Shown here piece after piece: positions 55,985 to 64,000 of a stretch of 64,000 nucleotides of DNA. The position numbers and the translations under genes were made by a program. This DNA comes from Bemisia tabaci. Taxonomy: Eukaryota > Arthropoda > Insecta > Hemiptera > Aleyrodidae. Position 1 is the stretch's first letter. Every line of letters begins with the position of its first letter. The DNA lies in assembly GCF_918797505.1 (NCBI RefSeq), contig NC_092795.1, positions 27,081,131 through 27,145,130 on the forward strand, given 5' to 3'. The notes below the pieces were generated by a model. The model had not been told where the DNA came from and did not search any database. It was given only the letters and a program-made list of their open reading frames with translations.

Positions 55985-58476
55985 GTCAATGGACCGCGCT
56001 CGCTAGCGCCGGGAAATTATTCGACGCCTGGAAAGGTTTTACCGGGAAATTTCTGGGTAGAAAGGACGATTTCAAGGAAGGCTGGGATTGCCAAGAATAG
56101 AAATGCAGGAGATTTAAGCCTAAATGGTGGTACCTAACTGAAGAATTTCAATTTAGCAGGGTGTCTAGCATCAGGATTTAAAGCCAATCAGGAGTTAACC
56201 CCGATTTTATCAGGATTTGAGGAAAAATCGGTCGTAAAATCAGGATTTGAGAAAAGTCGGCCGTCCGATCGGATTTTTCTATAGAGCTATTTTTGTGAAA
56301 TTACATTCGTTAATTTTTCTTCGCAAAAAATCAGGATTTGGAAAAATTATGAAGTTAGGATTTGGCAGTCAAAAATCAGGATTTACCAAAATGAAAAAAA
56401 AGTAGATTCCCTTTTTAGAGAGGCCCTACATTCAAGAGAAAACTCTTAAAGAGAGAGAGAACATGGAGAAAATGCCATCAGGTGAAACGAATATTTGTCA
56501 AAGCAGTACATTTACGAGGGTTGGAAATGTCAGGGGTTAAAGTGGAGAAGTGAGAGGATGCAAACTTTAAAGAATTTGTAAAAAAAAAACCTAGCGAAAT
56601 GTTGGTGAAAATGGAGAAACGGTGGAAAAGTAGTAACTATGTGATTGGAAAATTCAGGGAAAATGAGAAAATGCCAGACCAAGCAATTTAAAGAGAAAAC
56701 AATAATGTTGTGGAAACCAGTAAACTTTGCTGGGTAACCAGGGAGTCAATGGAGCTAAGGATAGATGCTGAGGAACACACGAACATTCCTGGGCCTAGCA
56801 GCTTTAAGAGAATACCAGGGTAATATTATGAAAAAAATAAGAAATCGCCATGGAATAGTGCCAATACGATGAAATTAGTCTATAATTATGCCATGTTACC
56901 TTCTACCATAATTGTTTGGTTTCGTGTGCTTACATCACTGATTAATAATGACCAAAAGCGCTCAATTACGTTTCAAAAGCTACTCCAAAGCTGCGCTCGA
57001 CTGCACAGCATTCCTGCATGAGTGTGACACTTGTGGCAGCTCTATTCTTCTCCCGACTTGAAAACGGGTTATGCGATACGATACCGGTTGTAGTAGGTTA
57101 ATCCAATATTAACCATGGAATCGGTATTAAGTTGCGAATAAAATCGCTTGACTGAAATACTCGTATCTATGAGGAAATCGGCGGGGCCTGATAATCTGGC
57201 GTTACTGACACGTTAACGAGACAATGAGGTTACCACCAAGATTTAAGTCAATGCGAAAAGTCATTGAAAACCTGAAGAACTCAGGAAATTTTGGCCAACC
57301 TTGAGAAGCAAAGGAATTTTGCTGCGGAAGCTTTGAGTTCTTTCTTTCGGCTGAAAAATTTAAGAATTTTCACTGCATTTTCACGCTCTATCGGCCAAAT
57401 TTAACACTCCCACAATGTAAATTGTCGAATTTCAATTTTCTAGAGACTTCCCGCTGGATTCTTCCTCAGAGAGTATTTTTATGAGAAATAATGCTAAAAA
57501 AATTGGAAGGTCTGAAAAAAGTCAGGGACTCAGGAAACGTTCAAAAATCCTTGAAAGTCTTAGGAAAGTCTGGGAATTTTTCCAAGAAAACTTTTAACTC
57601 TGTAAATGCAACCAAAACTATGCACCTGAGTTTATAATACATTGAATTGAGAGACATTCTGCAACATCGGTCACGAAAGTACTTCAGATCAAGAGCTTTT
57701 ATTCATAACAACTCCGATGCTAATCTGTCGAGTAGTTTTAGAGATTTGGAGGAAACAAACAAAAAAAAACCCCTCAGCGCTATGAACATATGTAGGTATA
57801 CTTACTTATTATTATTAAAAGACTCGAGTAATATATTTGCCAGCGTCATAATCGCAACGAAAAAATGCTTGCGTTCTTCATAATGGAGGAAAAAATTTTC
57901 ACCTCTCAAGCTCACTTAATGTTTCAATTCCGATTATCCAAGTAGAAATTGAACCTTAGGAAGACTTCGGAAGTTGCAGATCTGGCCACCAGGTGGCACT
58001 GCCTCACGTAATGCTGTGTGTGAGCAGAAACTGATCGATTACAATAATAATCCAAATATTTTTTTTGCGGCTGAAATGAAAAACAGATCAAGGGAAGAAT
58101 GAATATTATAGCAGAACATCAATTTGGTGTTTTTTTTCATCATTTTGATGCAAGGTCAAAATGGAGATGAAGGTCTTGAGAGTTCCTGAATGTAATGATT
58201 TCAAGGGTCGGTAATTTTGCCGTGCACTCTGTGGATCCGTTCTCTCATTGCGCCACCTATGCCTTGCAGTTTCTTAACAGCAACAAAATCAACAGCAGCA
58301 ACAAACACAAAAATACAGAGTTTATCTGAATGCGCTTTGAGATTTTGACGATCCTCTTAGTTTGCACTGAACCCGTAATTTTCGACCTCACAATCTGTGT
58401 TATTTAGAACTATCATAGCAGCACCCGTCCGTAGTGGCGCCAAGAGTACGTGCTTGCGTCTTCAAAATGAGCCAGA
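55985..58476. other. DIP2 intron 1, middle part
   Basis: About 56158-56400 is a GGGTGTCTA-type element with repeated ATCAGGATTT motifs. The rest is AT-rich, with runs of AAATG/GAAAATG-like purine-rich sequence near 56450-56700. No exon was recognised. Confidence 0.45.
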
Positions 58477-58620
58477 AATGGACTGCATTTTGCAATGAGG
58501 AACTACAATTTCTGGCTCATAGATAAAAACACGTATCTACATCGAGAAACCATAGGCTCACATGTTGTTTCTCAAATGAGCCAGAAACTGTAGTTCCCTA
58601 TTGCAAAATGTGGTCCAAAT
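58477..58620. mobile_element. TGGACTGCATTTTGCAAT MITE, copy D
   Basis: The left end ATGGACTGCATTTTGCAAT is complemented by ATTGCAAAATGTGGTCCAAAT, with AACTACAATTTCTGGCTCAT arms inside. Confidence 0.8.
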
Positions 58621-58795
58621 CATAGTTGCTTAATGTAAAACTCCGTCCATTTCATGTCTTCTCGATCTAGAAAAGTTGTTGCTGAGCCGATGGATGTGAA
58701 ACTGACAACGGAGCGAAGCCGGGTATCGCGTCCGGAAACTCGTGGCGCTGCGCCCGTCTCATGACTCATCTACCCATGCGGCGCGCGGCGCGGCG

Positions 58796-59019
58796 CACAG
58801 TGGATCGGGTCCACGAGAAAGGTCGGACAAATTCTGGAAACTTTGAAAGCTCATATTTTCGGAAATATGAAACAGGAAAGTTTAAGAGTGGTTCCATCCG
58901 TAAACGTTTCCTTCAGAGACACCCCTATAAATTGAATTTGTGCTGAAATAAACTCACAAATCTGAAAATTTAGCCAAACATTGTGTGTCGGACCTCTTCT
59001 ATCAGTTCGCTCCGTTGTG
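58796..59019. mobile_element. GGTCGGACA MITE, copy 2
   Basis: It starts CACAGTGGATCGGGTC, then AGGTCGGACA. It ends TGTCGGACCTCTTCTATCAG, then TTGTG. The interior GTTTAAGAGTGGTTCCATCC matches 3540-3771. Confidence 0.7.
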
Positions 59020-59275
59020 CGGCGGCGGTGGTGGCGGCGAATGAACGCAGCGAGCGTGTCGCTGTCGCTACTCGCTGCTCCCAAGCTCCCATCTCGCAAC
59101 TTGCACCGGGCTCATCGGCTCCTATCTCATACTCACATGCTCGCTGCTCGCTCCATCGATGACGGCTGATGACTGTCGCACTCGAACGGAGAGCACCGCG
59201 GCGCGCGACGGCGCGACGCCTCGACGCCACCGTCCGAGAACAAAACGACTCGCAACGGGTTGCCATGATGCACCA
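59020..59275. other. GC-rich multi-frame block
   Basis: CpG-rich sequence open in many frames on both strands, with no recognisable protein. It adjoins the GGTCGGACA element. Confidence 0.35.
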
Positions 59276-59531
59276 CTCTGCCGTGCTAAGAAAGAACGCC
59301 GTGTGAATACTCGCAAGTTACCAAATTTCCCTTGATAAAATATGTGTTTTGGACCACATTCATGCATATTTTTCCTTGAAATTTTCAGATATTTTAGATT
59401 AATTTGCGTGCAAAATTGTTTGAAAATTTTGGGGGAAATATTCGCTATTTTCCGTACAAATTCGGTCTTTATCTAAGGAAACTTGGCAACGTCTGAAGAC
59501 TCATATGGCGTTTTTCCTTAGCTTGGTAGTG
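59276..59531. mobile_element. CTGCCGTGCTAAGG MITE, copy in DIP2 intron
   Basis: The left end is CTGCCGTGCTAAGAAAGAAC with AAGTTACCAAATTTCCCTTG. The right end is CTTGGCAACGTCTGAAG then CGTTTTTCCTTAGCTTGGTAG. Confidence 0.75.
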
Positions 59532-59696
59532 CACTGCATTGCCCCCGGACTCGGACACCTTGTTAATCTCGGTTCCGTGTTGCCGAGCTGATAAATGAAA
59601 TTTATAAACAAAGGAATAGATAAAAGAGGCAAAGGGAAAATGGAGCGAGCGATCCTATTAGTTGAATCGGGTGGTTTTTACAGACTAACAAGGGAA

Positions 59697-59795
59697 TAAC
59701 CTCGTTAGTTGCCGTTAGTTAGTCCATACTAACCTCGTTAGTTGCCGTTAGTTAGTCCATACTAACTTCGTTAGTTGCCGTTAGTTAGTCCATCA
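59697..59795. repeat. 33-bp tandem repeat, three units
   Basis: Three near-identical units begin TAACCTCGTTAGTTGCCGTT, starting at 59697, 59730 and 59763. The third differs at one base. Confidence 0.88.
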
Positions 59796-60877
59796 CTTAC
59801 CTCCTGTGCATGTCGCAACCACTTGTTTGCTCCTAATTACAGGATTGCTCCATTTACCTTTCTCTTCTTTGTCTATCGCTTAGTCTATCATTTTCGAAGG
59901 CCTCGAGCCATGCAGGATGAAAATTTGAAACCTCACTGCAGAGTCGATGAAGTTCCCTGCTTTTCACGATTCCGCGCGAGCCTAAGAAGTGCCTCCACAA
60001 AATCTGTTGACGGGAAGTGAAGTGAGGTTATTGGTCGACCGGGGGGAAGACAATTGTAAAATGATAATAAGGATAGATCAATCAACGCTTATTTTACCAT
60101 TATTTTCTATGCTGGTTCTAGCAAAAAAAGAAATAATCCAAGGGCTTTTCACCGCTAGATCGGAAATATTATCGACCTCTGGAGTGGCTATAAAAAGTCT
60201 GAAACTCCAAAGTTTCAAGGGTCAAATGACTGATTTATGGATATTCGAGCGACGTGATCAAGCAGATTTCGATTGATCGCCTCTGTTTTGTTAGTAAAAC
60301 CCCAGTCCATAAACCACCCCTCGACTAGGCTGTTTGTCGGTGACCTCGGGGTAATGCGACCGGTGAGAGAGATGTGAATGGATCGTATTCGATAGTGGTT
60401 TGATGTATTGTTTGGTTCAAAACAATCGAACCAACATTTTAGGACATAAGTCAGGAAAGCTGAAAATGAGAAATTTCGTAGCAATACCACTACTCTTTGC
60501 CAATTATTACTCATACGAATACAAAATCTTTCGCGAAAAACCCGTTCCGTCAGATTACTCAATTTACTTTTGAGGCTATGTTTATGTTTTGAACCAATCG
60601 ATATCGATACAATCTTACCCGTTCGATGCATCGAATACGATCTTTATGTTGGTCTAACAATAGGCGCGTGCAGCTCCTGGGCTCGTAGCCTTTCGCTGCC
60701 AACTAGGCTAATTCCTGAGGTAGGGTAATTGACATTCCGTAATGAGGCAAATTGATTGACATTTAGATGAAACGAGAGAGTTCATGCAGTTGCATATTGC
60801 ATGCTGAGTAGCCTGGATTCTGTGATTATCCTTCCTTTCCGCCCTCGCCGATGTATCAATTTCTATTCCGACTGCTC
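59796..60877. other. Gene-free intronic stretch
   Basis: Open frames at 59989-60276 (plus) and 60215-60631 (minus) show no motif that I recognise and are not flanked by convincing splice sites. An ATCGATATCGAT motif is near 60597. Confidence 0.4.
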
Positions 60878-60990
60878 CGCCGTGCTAAGGAAAAACGCCG
60901 TATGAGCCTTCAGACGTTGCCAAGTTTTCTCCGATAAAAACCGAATTTACTGGGACAATTCTGAACTTAACTTTGCCAACTTTTCAGACA
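60878..60990. mobile_element. CTGCCGTGCTAAGG MITE, truncated copy
   Basis: Only the left part is clear: CCGCCGTGCTAAGGAAAAAC, then CGTATGAGCC and ACGTTGCCAAG. The right end is missing. Confidence 0.65.
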
Positions 60991-61357
60991 GCTCTATACG
61001 CACTTTAATCTAAAACATCTGAAAATTTTGGGTGGACTCTGTTTCCGTGATTTTTTGACCGCTCTGCGCTGAAAAGTCATTATCTTTTCACGTTTCAACA
61101 TTGCACTGACTACCGATAACCGGCGCATAGCACCGGCCAGATGGCTCTGTGAACGCTACTTCCTCCCAATTTTGGCTGAAGCGGCGTCCCTAAATAGAAT
61201 TTAAGAAAAAATAATTATAAAAAAATCATCACTCGAACTGTCACATTCTAATCTCATTAAACTTAGAATCACCGCTTTATGACCATTAAGAGCTAAATTC
61301 ACTTGAAGCCGACCGCATGACAGCCGGTCGGCCGGCGCCCGGCCTACGCCGCGGCCG

Positions 61358-61593
61358 CACGGTGGACCGAGTCAGTCAGAAAAGTCGGACATGAAATTAT
61401 TGACTGAAACTGCAAATTTTGCATGTTTATATTCATCATATTTTGAACTTCAATGGGTGATTACAGAAAAGAATTCCAGGAGGAAAACCATTAGAATCAT
61501 TTTTAAAACCTCAAAGTTTTGTGTAAACGAAGTTATAAGCGTTTAAAGTTTCCGAATTTTGTCCGACCTCACCTGTTGACTTGATCCACTGTG
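61358..61593. mobile_element. GGTCGGACA MITE, copy 3
   Basis: The left end CACGGTGGACCGAGTCAGTC leads to AAGTCGGACA. The right end is TTTGTCCGACCTCACC, then TTGATCCACTGTG. Its interior is inverted relative to copies 1 and 2: the AAAACCTCAAAGTTTTG segment lies near the right end. Confidence 0.72.
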
Positions 61594-62361
61594 GGCCCTC
61601 TCGTCTGATAACTCCGATGCCAAAGTTTTGTAATGAATCATGACGATCAATTAACAGTCTCTAAGCGTGGCAATGCCCCAGTATGACCCACTTCCACGCC
61701 AGTGGGCTTTTTTCTAGGTAGTATCTGTTTAGTTTCGGCGCCACTGTCCGCCGAACTTATTTACGCCTCGGAACCGGAGGCTCAAGTAAACAATACCGAG
61801 CCACATGCTCATAATCAACATCCTTCGCTTGTTCTTGTTAACGATGCAGCTTTTTTCTAGGATTTTTCTTTCAAATTTGTTGAATTTTCTTCAAGTTTTT
61901 CCGCGATGACTTTAGAAAAAAACTCCTATCTTTTTTCCTAATGTCTTTTTCTTCAACATCTGTATTTTTCTATCCTCTTTAAGATATCGAGAGAGCATGA
62001 AAAGAGAGGTGTTGAGTGTAGCTGTAGACCCGACCCGTCTTGCCTCAACGCAAAGATCATTCGAAATTAAGATTTTAACGCTTGCGGAAGGCTAAAGAAA
62101 GCGAATTGAGCCTTTAGAAAAATCAAAATCCTGCGCAGATTTTTTTTGTTTCCTTTTACACTCACATCTTAGCGCACCTTAGCTCTCCGCGACATCCAAA
62201 CGCCATACGTGCCTACCTACCTTCCCAAAAGTTACTAGGTATCTGAAACTTTGTTTCTAAATTCTTTAGTTTAAAAAAAGAAAAACTGTTATTATCGAAA
62301 AATTTCCTGCGCAAGCATTTTCTGCATCCCTCCATGAAAAAAACACGGTCTGGAGGGACCA
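61594..62361. other. Gene-free intronic stretch
   Basis: No exon or repeat could be delimited. Confidence 0.4.
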
Positions 62362-62624
62362 CTGTACTGCCTTGCTAAGGAAGAACGCCGTATGAGCCAT
62401 AAGATGGTTGTCAAATCTCCTTGGAGAAATATTGAATTTTGGAGAAAATTTTTGAATATTTTTCTTCCAATTTCACGGAGGATTTTGTTCGTAATTCAAT
62501 ATAAGACATCTATCAATTGTATGGACAAATATTCGTAATTTGCTCAGAAATTAAATCTTTCCTGAGAGAAAATTTGGCAACATTTGAATGCTCATACGGC
62601 GATTTTCCTTAACACGGCAGTGTC
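62362..62624. mobile_element. CTGCCGTGCTAAGG MITE copy
   Basis: The left end is ACTGCCTTGCTAAGGAAGAA, then CGCCGTATGAGCC. The right end is GGCAACATTTGAATGCTCAT, then CGATTTTCCTTAACACGGCAG. Confidence 0.75.
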
Positions 62625-62751
62625 GAGTCTCACAATCAGTTCAATGATGTTCTCTCTTGTTTTACACGCTCTCAAACCAGGAGTTTAAACGCCTAAACCG
62701 GCCAAGAAGATCAGGTTCCGTGTCATCCTCAATCCGCTCCTACGGAGTACT

Positions 62752-63004
62752 GCCGTGCTAAGGAAGAACGCCGTATGAACATTCGAGAGTTGCCAAATTT
62801 CCCTTGATAAAACATGTATTTTTGACAATATTCATGCATATTTTTCCTTGAAATTTCCAGATATTTTAGATTAAATTGCGTGCAAAATTGTCTGAAAATT
62901 TGGAAAAACTATACTCACAATTTTCCCAGTGAATTCGGCTTTTAATCAGAGGAAATTTGGCAACGCCTGAAGGTTCATACGGCGTTTTTGCCTTAGCACG
63001 GCAG
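62752..63004. mobile_element. CTGCCGTGCTAAGG MITE copy
   Basis: This is the cleanest copy: left CTGCCGTGCTAAGGAAGAAC, right GGCAACGCCTGAAGGTTCAT then TTAGCACGGCAG. Confidence 0.8.
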
Positions 63005-63440
63005 AATATCCCTACTTATCCTCGGCCGTGTCCAGTCCGTTGCGGGTTGCGGAGCCCGCTTTCGGGGTAACTACAACTCATTAGTCGCGTCGTTGTTTCC
63101 GCCGCGAAATACCCGCGCCCGTCCATGTCAAAACCCAACAAGTCAATCTTCAAATGAGCCCTGAGCTCCGTAAGGGAGCCCAGATTGTAGGGCTCATCGG
63201 GTAGGTGATAAGGTGGGTTTCGAAGATCGACGGATCCACTCGTAGGAGCACACGCGAACCCATTAACCATCGGAACAAACCGAAAGAGTCGTAATTTTTC
63301 TTGTTTGATGTTGGTATCAGGTTGAAGAGTCTAATTTGTTGGAGTGTTTCCGCGGCCGTTTGGCCGCCTATCTCATTATCGAGGAAAGCGATGACTCCGA
63401 GAGCCTGTCCCGCCGCGCCGCGCCGTAGCTTAAACACTCC
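63005..63440. other. Unidentified GC-rich block
   Basis: Base composition changes sharply at the MITE edge. The minus strand is open in two overlapping frames (63016-63270 and 63150-63437), and a plus frame is open at 63301-63492. I see no splice sites that would fit DIP2 and recognise no domain. It may be a non-coding repeat or RNA-derived sequence. Confidence 0.35.
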
Positions 63441-63552
63441 TCAAGTAGTGAGAGGAGCTTGGGGCTGTGTTGTCGAATCTAGAGCAATTTAACTGTGCGG
63501 ATTGTAGGGTTTCTGTGAGGGTAATGGAGATGTTGCATGTGTGAGGGATTTG

Positions 63553-64000
63553 CGATTTGACTGTTGTTTCATATGTAAAAGTTCGCGAGAAACACGATGG
63601 TGCCACTGGTTTTCTCTGAAATTATCTCCCAAGCTCATAAAAAGCTCTCAAAGTGAGGCCAAAATGGAAAGGATATCCAGCCCTACCCTGAGAGTCCACC
63701 TCTACATCAAAACAAACTCTCCATGCAAAGATAGAGAGCAAATATATTAGCAGTGATGCCGTGTTTTCAGTTTTAGAGTTCCCAAATGAAGTGGCAGCCT
63801 TGTCAATGTATTTGCTCCCTATCTTTGCGTGGAGAGTTTCTTTTGATGTAGAGGTGGACTCTCAGGGTAGTGTGGGATATCCCCTTCATTTTGGCCTCAA
63901 CTTGAGAGCTTTTTTTGAGCTTGGGAGTTGATTTCAGAGAAAACCAGTGGCACCATCGTGTTTCTCGCGAACTTTGACCTACGAATCAACAGTCAAATCG
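63553..64000. repeat. Large foldback palindrome at window edge
   Basis: The left arm (63553 to about 63748) starts CGATTTGACTGTTG and contains AGTTCGCGAGAAACACGATG, GCCACTGGTTTTCTCTGAAA, GAGAGTCCACCTCTACATC and GCAAAGATAG. All recur complemented and in reverse order from about 63805 to 64000, where the window ends in CAGTCAAATCG. The spacer is about 55 bp. Mismatches are few. Confidence 0.88.

Noticed and set aside
58851..59367. Arginine- and alanine-rich open frames on both strands
   Set aside because: Typical of GC-rich non-coding DNA. They span the boundary of a delimited MITE.
1..64000. CRISPR arrays, operons, tRNA or rRNA genes
   Set aside because: The sequence is animal nuclear DNA. 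Tandem repeats found lack CRISPR-like spacers, and I saw no tRNA A/B-box pair or rRNA segment by eye.

Overview
This is a 64 kb piece of an animal nuclear genome. It has spliced genes with GT-AG introns, insect-type protein sequences, AT-rich introns, and intergenic DNA packed with short inverted-repeat transposons. The EGF receptor closely resembles the insect form, with an insect-style extended cysteine-rich ectodomain. Several repeat families (TIRs reading CTGCCGTGCTAAGGAAGAAC, or modules starting GCGCCTACAAGAC) look hemipteran to me, and a whitefly such as Bemisia is my best guess. The species call comes from memory of repeats and was not tested. I see no CRISPR, operon, tRNA or rRNA.

Four protein-coding genes can be supported. 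(1) Egfr, plus strand: 15 coding exons from 10800 to 24167, covering all of the receptor except its extreme N terminus, whose exon(s) were not found here. A roughly 5.7 kb AT-rich gene-free stretch follows and may hold a long 3'UTR. (2) A glycine N-acyltransferase-like (GNAT fold) gene, minus strand, 37120 down to 31115, convergent with Egfr. Four exons were reconstructed. The first carries nine 45-bp coding repeats, one of which is 1 bp short and shifts the frame. (3) SAMTOR/BMT2, plus strand, 40382-43026: two coding exons and a likely upstream non-coding exon. (4) The first coding exon of DIP2 (disco-interacting protein 2), plus strand, 51614-51698. Its first intron runs off the window end, more than 12 kb away. 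I see no functional link between the four genes. They look like ordinary neighbours.

The rest is mostly transposon-derived. Several elements can be delimited exactly by their target-site duplications. Two are hAT-like elements with CAGGGGCGGACTGG ends: 8775-10429 (TSD ATGATGTC, inserted inside a LINE fragment) and 45996-47934 (TSD CTTTCCAA). One is a 203-bp hAT-like MITE at 32945-33147 (TSD GTTCTACA). Two are copies of a GGCGGATCC-ended family at 48320-48481 (TSD ACGATTAC) and 55583-55976 (TSD AGTCGATC, itself interrupted by another MITE). One is a Mutator-like MITE at 11154-11472 with perfect 29-bp TIRs and a 9-bp TSD, just past an Egfr splice donor. Foldback palindromes occur at 6778-6893, 35678-35751, 46556-46696 and 63553-64000, the last with arms of about 200 bp.

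The Egfr gene body from exon 4 onward is nearly free of recognisable elements. The 5' region (1-10800) and the DIP2 intron (51699-64000) are dense with them. No new biochemical system is evident. The items most worth follow-up are the repeat-bearing acyltransferase exon with its frame break, the precisely bounded nested transposons, the large palindrome at the right edge, and an unidentified GC-rich multi-frame block at 63000-63440.
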